DNA of 64,000 bases from Arthrobacter sp. (GTDB lineage: Bacteria; Actinomycetota; Actinomycetes; Actinomycetales; Micrococcaceae). Under the pieces are notes generated by a model that searched no databases, was not told the DNA's origin, and saw only the letters and a program-made list of their open reading frames with translations. Below, one piece after another: positions 1 to 9,189 of the stretch (positions are counted from its first letter, which is position 1; every line of letters starts with the position of its first letter). The stretch spans positions 21,334-85,333 of the forward strand of contig JAPLAM010000078.1 of NCBI GenBank assembly GCA_026393275.1. The letters run 5' to 3'. The position numbers and the translations under genes were made by a program.

Positions 1-1188
1 ATCACCTTGCGGCACGCCGTCACCGGCCTGTCCCCGCTGCTGCCGGTCGTGCGGGAACAGCTGGGCATCGGAGTCAGCGGCGCGAGCCTGCTGGGCATGC
101 TGCCGACCCTGAGCTTCGGCGTCGCCGGCTTCCTGGCGCCCGTGCTGATCCGCCGCCGCGGTCCCGAGGTGACTGCGGCCGCCGCCATGCTGCTAGCCGC
201 CGCCGGCACGTTCGGCAGGTCCCTGACCGACAGCGTCCCGTTGTTCTTCGTGCTCAGTGTGGTGGCCCTGTTCGGCATGGGTTTCGGCAACGTCGTCGGG
301 GCGCCGCTGGTCAAGAAGTACTTCCCGGACCGCCAGGCCGCCATGCTGACCACGTTCGCCCTGCTGATGCAGGCCGGCGCGACCCTGCCAGCCATGACCG
401 CTGTACCGTTGAACAACGCCGCCGGTTGGCGGGTGTCCATCGCATCCTGGTCCGTGCTTTCACTGGCCGCCGCGCTGCCCTGGCTCATCCAACTGATCCG
501 CATGCGCCGGGCGGGTTCCACCGCGGGCGCCCCGGGGACCGTGGCCGCCACTGCCGGCGCTTCCGGCCCGCGGCTCGGCCTGGCCCAGCTGGTCACCAGC
601 CGGATCGCGGTCGGTACCGCCTTGTTCTACGCGATGGCGTCGCTGAACACCTACGGTATGCTCGCGTGGCTGCCGACCATCTTCAAGGGCTACGGCATGG
701 ATCTTAACGCCGCCGGCGCGGCATTCTCCGTCTTCACCTTCATGACACTGCCGATGGCCTTCATCGTCCCGCTCCTGGCCACGAAGATTAAGCGCGTCTT
801 CCCGCTCGCGGCAGTCCTCGCCCTCGTCTACCCGGTGGGCTATGTCGGATTGATCCTCAACCCGGGGAACCCCATGCTATGGGCGTTCATCATGGGCCTG
901 GGCGGCGGCGCGTTCCCGCTGGCCATCACGATGTTCAACCGCCGCACCCGCACCGCCGCTGGCTCCGCTGCCCTGGCTGGATTCGCCATGGGCGTCGGTT
1001 ACCTCTTCGGAACACTCGGGCCGCTGCTGGGCGGGACCATGTTTGCGGCGACCGGTGGCTGGACCGCGGCCCTGATCATCTTCGCCCTCACGGGTTTGGT
1101 CATGCTGGCCGGTGGGTGGATGATGACTCCGCGCAACCATTTCCTGGAAGACAAATTCGCGCCCGCAACATCGGCCGAGCTGAAATAG
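1..1188 (+). CDS. MFS transporter, CynX/NimT-like, 5' end outside window
   Basis: This is a major facilitator superfamily permease of about 12 membrane segments whose beginning lies outside the window. The frame is open from base 1, and the first residues already read as the end of transmembrane helix 1 and its loop (...TGLSPLLPVVREQLG). Helices continue to a C-terminal tail ending SAELK. The pattern (early LSPLLP, then a GFLAPVLIRRRG loop) resembles the CynX/NimT group, which moves small anions or nitroimidazole-type solutes; the substrate cannot be read from sequence. The MarR gene 98 nt downstream on the same strand may control it. The TTG at position 7 could be called as a start but would remove most of helix 1, so I treat the gene as partial. 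Confidence 0.85.
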   Translation: MTLRHAVTGLSPLLPVVREQLGIGVSGASLLGMLPTLSFGVAGFLAPVLIRRRGPEVTAAAAMLLAAAGTFGRSLTDSVPLFFVLSVVALFGMGFGNVVGAPLVKKYFPDRQAAMLTTFALLMQAGATLPAMTAVPLNNAAGWRVSIASWSVLSLAAALPWLIQLIRMRRAGSTAGAPGTVAATAGASGPRLGLAQLVTSRIAVGTALFYAMASLNTYGMLAWLPTIFKGYGMDLNAAGAAFSVFTFMTLPMAFIVPLLATKIKRVFPLAAVLALVYPVGYVGLILNPGNPMLWAFIMGLGGGAFPLAITMFNRRTRTAAGSAALAGFAMGVGYLFGTLGPLLGGTMFAATGGWTAALIIFALTGLVMLAGGWMMTPRNHFLEDKFAPATSAELK

Positions 1189-1286
1189 AAGACCGGCCCG
1201 GGACAAAGGCCCACCCGGAAGTCCGACGGCGCCTACGCCGTCGAACGGGCACATTCCGACGGCCAGAAGTCGAACGAGGGAGAAAA

Positions 1287-1811
1287 ATGATGGCACCCGA
1301 CGGTTACGTCGACGGCGGTCACGGCGACTACATCGACAGGGTCCAGGACCAGTGGCACGGTATCTTTCCTGATGTCAGCAGTGGACCGGCGGGGATCATC
1401 GGTCGGGTCCGCCGGCTCGCCCAGCTCATCCAGCTTCAAAGCGACAGCGTCCTGCTGAGCTGCGGCATCAGCCGGGCGGAGTTCGATATCCTCGCTTTGC
1501 TGACCCGGACGGGCCGGCCCATGACGCCGTCGGAATTTGCTTCCGATCTCCTCACCTCTCCGGCGGGCACCACCAAGAGGATCAACAAACTGGTCGACGC
1601 CAGGCTGGTGACCCGGGAAAGCAACCCGCAGGACGGTCGCGGGGCTTTGATTCGTTTGACGCCGAAGGGCCAGGAAACCATCCTTCCTGTGCTCCGCTCT
1701 GTCTCCGACTTTGAAGCAAAGCTCACCGGCTTCATGTCGCCAGGGGACCGGAACGACCTGACCACGTTGCTCCGCAGCCTCTTGACTCACGTCGAAGCAG
1801 CGCAGCGGTAG
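1287..1811 (+). CDS. MarR family transcriptional regulator
   Basis: A winged-helix MarR-type repressor of about 174 residues. The central region (about residues 55-125) contains the helix-turn-helix with ISRAEFDILALL, the recognition-helix segment SPAGTTKRINKL, and the wing ending NPQDGRGALIRLTPKG, which is the family signature. The start at 1287 (ATG ATG GCA) follows GAGGGAG at normal spacing. The same frame stays open further upstream, but that part overlaps the MFS gene in another frame and is not protein-like. It lies downstream of the transporter and is followed by a strong terminator, so the two probably form one unit. The ligand is unknown; a small aromatic or phenolic compound is common in this family. 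Confidence 0.9.
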   Translation: MMAPDGYVDGGHGDYIDRVQDQWHGIFPDVSSGPAGIIGRVRRLAQLIQLQSDSVLLSCGISRAEFDILALLTRTGRPMTPSEFASDLLTSPAGTTKRINKLVDARLVTRESNPQDGRGALIRLTPKGQETILPVLRSVSDFEAKLTGFMSPGDRNDLTTLLRSLLTHVEAAQR

Positions 1812-1855
1812 GCCTAATAGATGCGGCCGGCGATCCCGTCAGGCCCTGAACATAA

Positions 1856-1894
1856 GCCGGCCCGGCCATCCTGCGGATGGCCGGGCCGGCTTTT
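1856..1894. terminator. Strong intrinsic terminator between convergent genes
   Basis: A perfect 16-bp GC-rich stem (1856-1871 with 1875-1890) and a 3-nt loop are followed by TTTT. It sits between the plus-strand MarR gene and the minus-strand dikinase operon. The T tract serves the plus strand; the stem could also stop transcription arriving from the other side. Confidence 0.9.
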
Positions 1895-1918
1895 GCCGGC
1901 TAAGAGCGGCGAAAACGT

Positions 1919-3010
1919 TTAGTGCTGGTGTGAGGCGTCGTGCGCGTGGGCAGGAACGGCCGTCGTCCCGGAGATGCTGCCCGTGATCCAGGACATCATG
2001 CCGGCACCGGCCTCGAAGGCAGGCTTCCGGACGGCATTGGACCACACGGTCTCCGGCCGGCACTGGAGCAGGATCAGGTTGCTTCCGGCGGGAAGTTCCT
2101 CGTCCACTGCGAACTCGATGTCCTGCGGCGACTGGTGCATTCGCTCCAGCTTCTTGCCGAGCGTAGCCAGGGCGACGACTTCGTCGTCCTGCAGGCACAG
2201 CACCTCCCGGCGGTCTGCCGGAACCTCGACCGGCCCGTCCCCGCGGCGATACTCGATGATCTTGTTTCCCAGTGTCCGGTCGGTGATGCCGAGGCCCACC
2301 TTGTCCACCACAAAGCGGTCCGGTGTCACCTCTCCGCCGACCACTGACAGGCCGAGGCCCCAGCTGGCTTCCATGACGATCTTGGAGCGGTCCCCGCTGG
2401 TGGGGCTGAGCGTGAACATCACGCCGGCGGCGCGGGCCCGCACCGTCTTCTGGATCACGACTGCCATCTCGATGGCATGCGGGTCTATTTCCTTCTCGGC
2501 CAGATAGGAGAGGACCCGTCCGGCGAAGACGCTGACGTAGCAATTGTGCACGTACTCCAGGACGGCGTCGGCTCCGACGATGTCCACCCACGTCTCGAAC
2601 TCCCCGGCAAAGCTGGCGCCCACGGAGTCTTCCGCCGTTGCACTGGAACGCACCGCAACCGCGATGTTGTCCACGCCGGTGTCGTCGCAGAGCTTGGCGT
2701 AGGCGGCACGGACCTCGTTCGCGATCTCTTCGGGAAGGGGCACTCCGGTGAACCGTTCGCTGATGGTGCGATCGGCGTCGTCGAACGCGGTCTGGTCGCG
2801 GTTGCTGCCCAGCTGGTCGAGCACGCCGCGGGTGAATTCCTGCAGGCCGTCAGTCTGGAGATAGCTGCGGTAGGCTGCCGCGGTAATGGCAAAGCCGGGC
2901 GCGACGGGCAGGCCGGCCGCGGTCATCTGGGCGAGCCCGGCGGCTTTGCCGCCGACCTCGCGGACATCCTGGCAGCCGGGGTCGTTGAATTCTCGGATAT
3001 ACACGGTCAA
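1919..3010 (-). CDS. PEP-synthase-like dikinase, ATP-grasp (N-terminal) subunit; HpeHI/AcvAB-type
   Basis: This 363-residue protein corresponds only to the N-terminal nucleotide-binding half of PEP synthase/PPDK. Visible signatures are GGKAAGLAQMTAAGLPV near residue 21, the phosphate loop RSSATAEDS near residue 122 and the segment RARAAGVMFTLSP. The phospho-histidine and PEP-binding domains are absent and are supplied in part by the next gene upstream. A split PEP-synthase fold occurs in phenylphosphate synthase and in the aryl-ketone dikinases HpeHI/AcvAB, which phosphorylate a phenolic hydroxyl with ATP. It is the last gene of a six-gene operon, 4 nt after its partner. The C terminus ends in an unusual His-rich tail (HAHDASHQH). 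Ketone-dikinase function is inferred from the whole cluster. Confidence 0.88.
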   Translation of the reverse strand: MTVYIREFNDPGCQDVREVGGKAAGLAQMTAAGLPVAPGFAITAAAYRSYLQTDGLQEFTRGVLDQLGSNRDQTAFDDADRTISERFTGVPLPEEIANEVRAAYAKLCDDTGVDNIAVAVRSSATAEDSVGASFAGEFETWVDIVGADAVLEYVHNCYVSVFAGRVLSYLAEKEIDPHAIEMAVVIQKTVRARAAGVMFTLSPTSGDRSKIVMEASWGLGLSVVGGEVTPDRFVVDKVGLGITDRTLGNKIIEYRRGDGPVEVPADRREVLCLQDDEVVALATLGKKLERMHQSPQDIEFAVDEELPAGSNLILLQCRPETVWSNAVRKPAFEAGAGMMSWITGSISGTTAVPAHAHDASHQH

Positions 3011-3014
3011 ACTC

Positions 3015-4895
3015 CTAGCTGACCGCTGCTGCGGTGTCAGTTGCGGTTTCGGTTTCGGGTGCGGGGTCGAGGACGACGACGGTGCCTGCTTTGCCGTCGA
3101 TCCGTACCCTTTGGCCGGTGGTCAGGCGCGCAGTGGCGAAACCGGTGCCGACCACGGCAGGAATGCCGTATTCGCGGCAGACGATGGCGGCGTGGCACAT
3201 CATCCCGCCGATGTCGGTGATGACGCCGGTGGCGACGGCGAAGGCCGCTGCCCAGGACGGGGCGGTGATCGGAGCCACCAGGATTTCGCGCGGCTGCAGC
3301 AGCGGCAGGTCTTTCTCGGAGCGCAGCACCCGGACGGGGCCTTCGACGATGCCGAGGGAGCCCGGGATGCCGTTGAGCGTGTCCGAGGCGCCGTCGGAGG
3401 CGCCGAGCCAGTCCTGCACGCGTTCGGTGGTGACGCCGTAGTTCATCACGGCGAACGGGTCAGTGACCTGCTGCGGCGGGATCCCGTAGGCGGGCGGGGC
3501 GCTGGCGGCCTGGAGGGCCGCGACGATGGGGCGGCGGCGGGCGATTTCGGCCTGCCAACGCTTCTTTCCCCGGGCAGGAACGCCGATCGCCCAAGAGTCC
3601 ACGACATCAAAGAGCGCGGTGTCGAGTTCGAAGCGGTTCAGGTAGAACATGTCCCCGGCGGTCTCGAGGAAGCCGGCGTCAACGAGGAAGCGGGCCAGGT
3701 CCCAGGCCTTTTCCCAGAAGACCTTGTGGGACCAGTGCTCCACGTAGATGTTGTGTTCTTCGATGTAGGGGAAGACCTTCCGGGCAAGGCCCAGCAGTTC
3801 GTCGAATTGGCGTGCCTCATCGCCGGTGAGGAGGGCGCGGTATTCGTCGACGATCTCGTCGCGTTCCTCGCGGAGCCGTTCGATGGGCCGGGAGATGTCT
3901 TCGCCCGCGGCGATCTTGACTGCATAGCGGGAGATGCCCTGCAGGGGGATGGAGAGGTCGCTGGCCCAGGTCTCCTGGTCGTGGGTGAAGCCGTATTCGG
4001 CGAAGTAGTTGAACCAGGGGTCCTTGGCCTCTTCGAACGCGGCCAGCCAGGTCCGGCCGTTGGTGCTTTCCGCCAGGGCAGCCAGGATCGCGTCGGGGCC
4101 GCTGTCGCCGGTGATGATGCTGTTCAGGTCCAGCTCGTGGGAGAGCGCGGCCAGCTTGCGCAGTTCGTCGTCCGGGCGGAAGGCCAGGACGTCTACGCCG
4201 GCCACCATGCGGGAAATGGACTGCTCGCTGATGAGCGGGAAGGCCTGCTTGCAGAACTGGAAAAAGGTGATGTAGCCGCCATAGCCCAGGTTCAGGAATT
4301 CGAAGTGGTACTGCCAGATGGAGAAGAACTCATCGATCAGCCGGTGGTAGTTCTCGATGACGGCCATGGCCGAGGACCGGCCGCGCGCTTCCGTGACGAC
4401 CTCGGCGGGGTCGTATTCGGTGAGCCGGGGGAACTCGATGGTGCGCAGGGAATCGATGGCGCCTTCCATCTTGGTCTTCCACTTGCCGTACAGCTCGTCC
4501 CAGTTGGCGTAGTAGTAGCCGGCGCGTTCCTGGAAGATGGCCACGCGCTCCTGGATCCGGGCCGGGTCCTCAACGCCCAGCGGCGAGATGTAGACGTACC
4601 CGTTGACCACGCGGACGTCCAGGCCCAGCGATACCGGGAGGGCGAAGATGCGGGTGCTGAACGTTCCCACGCCCAGGTACACGGCTTCGGCGCCGATGCT
4701 GTCGAACGGGTGGCAGCCGCGGGACCAGTGCATGGTGTCAGCGAACCAGAACTGGGCATTCTCGTGCTCGGTGGTTTCCTCGCTGGGGACCAGGTAGTAC
4801 GGGTACATCGACTCCCAGCCCTCACCGCCGGCCGGCGTGGTGGACTCGTTGAAGAAGGGGAAGCGTGCTGCGCCGCCCGGGGTGGTTTCGGTCAT
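3015..4895 (-). CDS. PEP-synthase-like dikinase, phospho-histidine (mobile domain) subunit; HpeHI/AcvAB-type
   Basis: This 626-residue protein ends in the PEP-utilising mobile domain. The motif ITDIGGMMCHAAIVCREYG near residue 570 carries the catalytic histidine that swivels between ATP and acceptor sites, and is followed by IPAVVG and VRIDGKAGTVVVLD. The long N-terminal part (about 470 residues) is not the canonical PEP-binding TIM barrel and presumably holds the acceptor site, as in phenylphosphate synthase subunit 1. The start overlaps the stop of the HAD gene by 4 nt and the stop is 4 nt from the ATP-grasp gene, so the two subunits are translated together. Predicted reaction: ATP plus a phenolic ketone gives the aryl phosphate, AMP and Pi. 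The reaction class is family knowledge; the substrate is inferred. Confidence 0.87.
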   Translation of the reverse strand: MTETTPGGAARFPFFNESTTPAGGEGWESMYPYYLVPSEETTEHENAQFWFADTMHWSRGCHPFDSIGAEAVYLGVGTFSTRIFALPVSLGLDVRVVNGYVYISPLGVEDPARIQERVAIFQERAGYYYANWDELYGKWKTKMEGAIDSLRTIEFPRLTEYDPAEVVTEARGRSSAMAVIENYHRLIDEFFSIWQYHFEFLNLGYGGYITFFQFCKQAFPLISEQSISRMVAGVDVLAFRPDDELRKLAALSHELDLNSIITGDSGPDAILAALAESTNGRTWLAAFEEAKDPWFNYFAEYGFTHDQETWASDLSIPLQGISRYAVKIAAGEDISRPIERLREERDEIVDEYRALLTGDEARQFDELLGLARKVFPYIEEHNIYVEHWSHKVFWEKAWDLARFLVDAGFLETAGDMFYLNRFELDTALFDVVDSWAIGVPARGKKRWQAEIARRRPIVAALQAASAPPAYGIPPQQVTDPFAVMNYGVTTERVQDWLGASDGASDTLNGIPGSLGIVEGPVRVLRSEKDLPLLQPREILVAPITAPSWAAAFAVATGVITDIGGMMCHAAIVCREYGIPAVVGTGFATARLTTGQRVRIDGKAGTVVVLDPAPETETATDTAAAVS

Positions 4896-5749
4896 GATGT
4901 GGCTCCTTGCGACAGTGAAAGGGAGGGAATGAGGAGTTCAAGCAGTTCGGCGACGTCCGCCAAGGCGAGATCCGGCCTGGCGGCGCCTTCGAGCGTGGCA
5001 AGCAGTTCGGGAGAGGTTGCGCCGGAGAGGACCAGAGCGCTGTTGGCACCCATGGACCGGGCCAGGTCCACTTCCACGGTGGCATCTCCGACCACGGTGA
5101 CTTTCCCGGCGGGAAGGCCAAGGCGGCGCAGCAGGGTTTCGCCCAAGGCCGCGGAGGGTTTGCCTAGCACCTGCGGCACGGCGCCGGCCGCCCACCCGAT
5201 GGCGTTGGCGATGGCTGCCGAGACGCACACGGACTTGCCGAGGCCGCCATGGAACCATGGCACGTCCACGGTGGTGTAAAGCGGAGCGCCGGCATCGACA
5301 GCCAGACTGGCCGCATTGATCTGTTCGGTGCTGAACCCGTTTGCGGCTCCGACCACCACGACGTCGGCCAATTCCGGTTGCGCGGGATCGGCCAGGGCGA
5401 CGCCCAGGCTGCGCAACGGGGCGGTCAAACCCTCCGCGCCGACGGCTAGCACCCGGGCACCGGAGTGGCGGTGTGCAATGTACTCGGCGGCTGCGCTGCC
5501 GGCAGTAACGAAATCCTCGTCGCGGATGCCGATTCCCTGCGCCCGGAGGTGCGCCGCGTACTCGGCCGGGGTCTTCTCCGAGGCATTGGTACAGACCACG
5601 ACGGCGTGGCCGGCGGCGTAGAGCGCTGACACCAGTTCCGCTGCGCCCGGCATGCCTTCGCCGCCGGCACCGCCGGCGCGCTTGGTGCGCATCAGGCAAC
5701 CATCAACATCCAGAACCCAGCCCCGGGAATTCTGTATCAGATCGTTCAT
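4892..5749 (-). CDS. HAD-IIA family phosphatase (AcvF-like)
   Basis: This 285-residue protein belongs to the haloacid dehalogenase superfamily, subfamily IIA (NagD / phosphoglycolate phosphatase-like). All four motifs are visible: nucleophile DVDGCL (residues 14-19), VVVCTNAS, LGKPS with the catalytic Lys, and VVGDATVEVD with the acidic pair. It is coupled by ATGA overlaps to the carboxyltransferase upstream and the dikinase subunit downstream. In the SYK-6 acetovanillone pathway a phosphatase (AcvF) acts with the dikinase and biotin carboxylase, removing the phosphate that was installed on the phenol. This gene fills the same slot, so I infer dephosphorylation of the carboxylated aryl phosphate. 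A general sugar-phosphate or phosphoglycolate phosphatase remains possible. Confidence 0.88.
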   Translation of the reverse strand: MNDLIQNSRGWVLDVDGCLMRTKRAGGAGGEGMPGAAELVSALYAAGHAVVVCTNASEKTPAEYAAHLRAQGIGIRDEDFVTAGSAAAEYIAHRHSGARVLAVGAEGLTAPLRSLGVALADPAQPELADVVVVGAANGFSTEQINAASLAVDAGAPLYTTVDVPWFHGGLGKSVCVSAAIANAIGWAAGAVPQVLGKPSAALGETLLRRLGLPAGKVTVVGDATVEVDLARSMGANSALVLSGATSPELLATLEGAARPDLALADVAELLELLIPSLSLSQGATS

Positions 5750-7227
5750 GCTGTAGCCCCGTGTGCGGCGTTTTCGGAAGAGCCGCGTTGAACGGAAAAT
5801 GTTGTGCTGCCGTCGCTGATGGACACCGAGGTGGAGGGCCGGTCATTCACTGCTGCGAGCAGCCGCTGCAGCGTTGACGTGGCCGAATTCCTCTTCGCGG
5901 CGTACATGGTGTCCACCTGCTCGGCCGGCATGACAGCCCGGAGCAGCAGCTCCTCGTCGCTGATGGTGGCCCCGAAGCGCCGCCGCAAATCTGCGATGGT
6001 CACGTCCCCGCCGTCGTTTACGGGCTGCTGTCCGCGCTTGGTGGCCATGGCCCGGTCCATCAGTTCGGGGTTCACGGCCCCGGGCAGCGGCCCGAAGTCG
6101 CCGCGGAGCAGGTCGATGACCTCGTCCGAGATCTGCTTGTACCGCTCACCCGTGATGACGTTCAGGGTGGCCTGGGTGACGATGTACTGCGCAAACGGCG
6201 TCATCACGATCGGCCAGCCGAGGTCCTCGCGGACCTGGACGGACTCCTCGATCACCTGGTCGAACAGGTCCGCACGCCGGATTTCGCCGAGCTGCCGGCG
6301 GGTGGTGGACTGCACGCCGCCGGGAATGGTGTGCCGGTAGTAGGCCTCGTCGTACTCGTTGGGGCTGCCCGAGGGAAGGTTCTTGATCCTTCCCTGCCGC
6401 TGCAGGTAGGCCGAGGCCTTGGCCATGGCATCCAGGTCCACGTTGACGTTGTGGCCGCGGGCCCGAAGGTTATGGACCAGCCGCTGGGCTTCCGGGTGTG
6501 AGCTTCCGTTGGCCAGCGGCGGCAGGGCGCAGTGGATGGTCTCGATGCCGAGGTCCGCGGCGTCGAGGACGGTGATGGGGGACAGGCCGGTGGTGCTGTG
6601 CGAATGGATTTCGTTCAGCCGGGTGGTGTTGAGGCTGGACCGCAGCAGCGGCACCAGGCTTTTCACCCGGTCCGGGGTCAGCAGCCCTGCCGGGTCCTTC
6701 AGGTAGACACTGTCGATGGCGTCGCAGTCGTCGAGTTCCTTGGCCTTGGTGGCGAAGTATTCGTCGGTGTGGACCGGGCTGGTGGTGTAGCAGATGCCGC
6801 CGATGACTTCTTCGAAGCCGACCCGCTTGGCCATTTCGGCGGTGCGCTTGGCACCGTCCATGTCATGCATCGGATCGATCACCCAGAGCCGTTTGACGCC
6901 GTTGCGGACCAGCAGCCGGAAGGCCAGTTCAAAGACGGCGTCCGGAGTGCGGTGGAAAGTGATGAACCGTTTGCCGGTGGTGAGGAAGCCGAGCTGCGTG
7001 TTGGGCATCAGGTCGCGAGCGGCCCGCAACCGTTCCCACGGATCCTCCTGGTGGTACCGCACGGCGGTAGCCATAAGGGTGCTCGAGACCAGCTCGATGG
7101 CGTGGTATCCGACCTCGTCCAGCAGCGGAGCGACGCCCTTGACCATCCGCGTGGTGACGCCGGTGGCGCCCCAGATGCTCTGGTTGCCGTCCCGCAAGGA
7201 GACATCGACGAGTTTGACGTCAGTCAT
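5746..7227 (-). CDS. Biotin-dependent carboxyltransferase (OadA/PycB-like), probably aryl-ketone carboxylase subunit
   Basis: A 493-residue HMGL-like TIM barrel plus conserved carboxylase domain. Near the start is VSLRDGNQS (catalytic Asp/Arg), then YLKDPAGLL with the carbamylated metal-ligand Lys, and EIHSHSTTG with the HxH metal-binding pair. It lacks the fused biotinyl domain of full OadA, because the carrier is a separate gene two positions upstream. The start at 7227 overlaps the biotin-carboxylase stop (ATGA); a longer open frame upstream merely reads through that gene. By domain alone it could be pyruvate carboxylase subunit B. Its neighbours (dikinase pair, phosphatase, aromatic importer, beta-ketoacid CoA ligase) argue for carboxylating a phosphorylated aryl methyl ketone. 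Confidence 0.88.
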   Translation of the reverse strand: MTDVKLVDVSLRDGNQSIWGATGVTTRMVKGVAPLLDEVGYHAIELVSSTLMATAVRYHQEDPWERLRAARDLMPNTQLGFLTTGKRFITFHRTPDAVFELAFRLLVRNGVKRLWVIDPMHDMDGAKRTAEMAKRVGFEEVIGGICYTTSPVHTDEYFATKAKELDDCDAIDSVYLKDPAGLLTPDRVKSLVPLLRSSLNTTRLNEIHSHSTTGLSPITVLDAADLGIETIHCALPPLANGSSHPEAQRLVHNLRARGHNVNVDLDAMAKASAYLQRQGRIKNLPSGSPNEYDEAYYRHTIPGGVQSTTRRQLGEIRRADLFDQVIEESVQVREDLGWPIVMTPFAQYIVTQATLNVITGERYKQISDEVIDLLRGDFGPLPGAVNPELMDRAMATKRGQQPVNDGGDVTIADLRRRFGATISDEELLLRAVMPAEQVDTMYAAKRNSATSTLQRLLAAVNDRPSTSVSISDGSTTFSVQRGSSENAAHGATA

Positions 7228-8576
7228 GAGTTCACCTTTTCCGTCATCAGTTCGTTCAGCCAGTGGGTGGTGACCGTGTTGTCCTGGAAGTCTGGATGGG
7301 CCAGGATTCTGCGCAACAGAGGCAGTGAGGTGGTGACTCCTTCGATCTCGAATGCTGCCAGAGCCTGCTCCATGCGTTTGATGGCGGCGGCGCGGTCCGG
7401 TGCCCAGGCGATTTGCTTGGCCATCAGGGCGTCGTAGAACGGCGGGAAGCGGTAGCCCTCGTAGATATGCGTATCGAGCCTGAGTCCGCCGGCGGCGGAC
7501 GGGCGCCAGCGCGTGACGGTTCCCGGCGAGGGCCGCAGGTCGTTCTCCGGGTCCTGGGCCGTGATGCGGCATTCGATGGCATTGCCGGTCAGGGCGATGT
7601 CGGCCTGGGTGAAGGACAGCGGCTCGCCAAGCGCGGCCAGCAGCTGTTCACGGACAAGGTCGACGCCGGTGATCGCCTCGGTGACCGGGTGCTCCACCTG
7701 AACGCGCGGATTCACCTCGAGGAAGGCCAACGAATTACGCTGCACGTCGTAGAGGAACTCCACGGTTCCCAGGCCCACATAGTCCAGGGCCTCAGCGATG
7801 CGCAGGGCGCTTTCGTACAGGAGTGCCCGGGCAGCTTCGGGGAGTACCGTGCACGGTGCCTCCTCCACGACCTTCTGGTAGCGGTACTGCACCGAACATT
7901 CCCGTTCGCCGAGGTGGACGCGGTGGCCGTGGCGGTCGCCAAGAATCTGGACCTCTACGTGTTTGGCGTCCTGGACGAACCGTTCCAGGAACACGGTGCC
8001 GTCACCGAAGGAGGCTTCCGCTTCGGAGGAGGCCAGCTGCCAGGCCTCGGCCAGTTCCGTGGTGCTCTCTACGAGTTTCATGCCGCGGCCGCCACCGCCG
8101 TGCGCTGCCTTGATGAGCACCGGGTAGCCGATGCGTTCGGCCAGCTGCTGCACTTCCTCGGCCGTCTGGGCGGTCCCGCCGGCGGAGACAGGGACGTCCA
8201 CGGATTCGGCCAGCCGCCGGGCCGTCAGTTTGTCGCCCAGGGCGCGCAGCGCTGCGGGTGACGGGCCAATGAAGGTCAGGCCGTTCTCTTCGCACAGTTC
8301 AGCAAAGGCCGGCCGTTCGGAGAGGAATCCATACCCTGGGTGGATGGCGGTGCACCCGGTGGAGAGAGCGGCCTGGATCACGGCGTTCATGTTCAGGTAG
8401 CTGTCAGCAGGGCGGGGGCCGCCAATCGTCACGACGCGCCCGGCCCGCCGGGCGGCCAGGGTGTCCTTGTCCGCTTTCGAGACTCCGAGGACCGTGTCGT
8501 AACCCAGCTGGTCGCAGCCTTCAATGAGGCGGACGGCGATTTCCCCGCGGTTCGCTATGAAGATGCGGTGCTTCAT
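7224..8576 (-). CDS. Biotin carboxylase subunit
   Basis: A 450-residue ATP-grasp biotin carboxylase of standard AccC length. It begins KHRIFIANRGEIAVRLIEG (N-terminal pre-ATP-grasp domain). The glycine-rich loop HGGGGRGMK falls near residue 160 and the catalytic segment EVNPRVQVEHPVTE near residue 288. It carboxylates biotin on the separate carrier protein using ATP and bicarbonate. The gene overlaps both neighbours by 4 nt, so carrier, biotin carboxylase and carboxyltransferase are translationally coupled and should form one three-part carboxylase (HpeCBA/AcvCDE arrangement). It is unlikely to be the housekeeping acyl-CoA carboxylase subunit, which in actinobacteria is normally a longer BC-BCCP fusion (AccA3 type). 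Confidence 0.93.
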   Translation of the reverse strand: MKHRIFIANRGEIAVRLIEGCDQLGYDTVLGVSKADKDTLAARRAGRVVTIGGPRPADSYLNMNAVIQAALSTGCTAIHPGYGFLSERPAFAELCEENGLTFIGPSPAALRALGDKLTARRLAESVDVPVSAGGTAQTAEEVQQLAERIGYPVLIKAAHGGGGRGMKLVESTTELAEAWQLASSEAEASFGDGTVFLERFVQDAKHVEVQILGDRHGHRVHLGERECSVQYRYQKVVEEAPCTVLPEAARALLYESALRIAEALDYVGLGTVEFLYDVQRNSLAFLEVNPRVQVEHPVTEAITGVDLVREQLLAALGEPLSFTQADIALTGNAIECRITAQDPENDLRPSPGTVTRWRPSAAGGLRLDTHIYEGYRFPPFYDALMAKQIAWAPDRAAAIKRMEQALAAFEIEGVTTSLPLLRRILAHPDFQDNTVTTHWLNELMTEKVNS

Positions 8577-9124
8577 GAGGCGGACCGGATAGCGAACAGG
8601 GGCTGTTCGAACTCCACTAGGTCCCCGTCCTTGACGAAGACTGCGGTGATCTCACCGGCGGCGCCTGCGGTCACGGAGTTCATCAGCTTCATGACCTCGA
8701 CGATGCACAGCACGGCGTCGGCGGCCACCGAGTCCCCGACCTGAACGAAGGCGCGCTGGCCGGGCTTGGGGGCACCGTAGTAGGTTCCCAGCATCGGGGC
8801 GGTGACCAGGATGTGGCCCTCGGGCAGCGAATCGGGACTGGTGACGGGGGAGTGCCCATTCGCTGCGGCCGGGGCTGGAACCAGAGTCGGAACCGGGGCC
8901 GGGGCCGACGTAGCGGCCGGCGCCGAAATGGGAGGCGGGGCCGGGGCGGGGGCGGGAGCCGGCATAGCCACGGCCACCGGGTTGCCCGGACCGGCGACAT
9001 CCGGAATGTGGCCCCCTCGACGGACATGCAGGCGCATGGCACCTTTCTCGTACAAGAAATCAGTGAACTCTGTTTTGTCGAGCTGCTCGATGATCGCGGC
9101 GAGCTCTTCCAGATCGACGTCCAT
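8573..9124 (-). CDS. Biotin carboxyl carrier protein (AccB-like)
   Basis: A small AccB-type carrier of about 183 residues. It has an N-terminal alpha-helical region (MDVDLEELAAIIEQLDKTEF), a long Ala/Pro-rich swinging linker and a C-terminal biotinyl domain. The biotin site reads EVMKLMN, a variant of the usual AMKM, with the Lys about 37 residues from the end. I place the start at 9124 because GAAGGAAG lies about 10 nt upstream. The alternative ATG at 9148 would put that Shine-Dalgarno inside the coding region and has no good site of its own. It is the first gene of the six-gene operon and lies 141 nt from the end of the IclR gene, so the operon promoter must be in that gap. Confidence 0.9.
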   Translation of the reverse strand: MDVDLEELAAIIEQLDKTEFTDFLYEKGAMRLHVRRGGHIPDVAGPGNPVAVAMPAPAPAPAPPPISAPAATSAPAPVPTLVPAPAAANGHSPVTSPDSLPEGHILVTAPMLGTYYGAPKPGQRAFVQVGDSVAADAVLCIVEVMKLMNSVTAGAAGEITAVFVKDGDLVEFEQPLFAIRSAS

Positions 9125-9189
9125 ATGCGGGAAACTTCCTTCGTTCATGCCTGTCGTCGTTGAACAGGCCGGAATGTGGTGCGTGCCAC

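Noticed and set aside
2886..5279. 797-codon open frame on the plus strand opposite the dikinase genes
   Set aside because: It is the antisense of two well-supported overlapping genes, and its product is Gly/Asp/Val/Arg-rich without any family pattern; the long open frame reflects high GC.
1919..9124. Reading the cluster as plain pyruvate/PEP anaplerosis (PEP synthase plus pyruvate carboxylase)
   Set aside because: Split dikinase lacking a canonical PEP domain, coupled phosphatase, aromatic importer, IclR and beta-ketoacid ligase fit aryl-ketone degradation better; kept only as a fallback.
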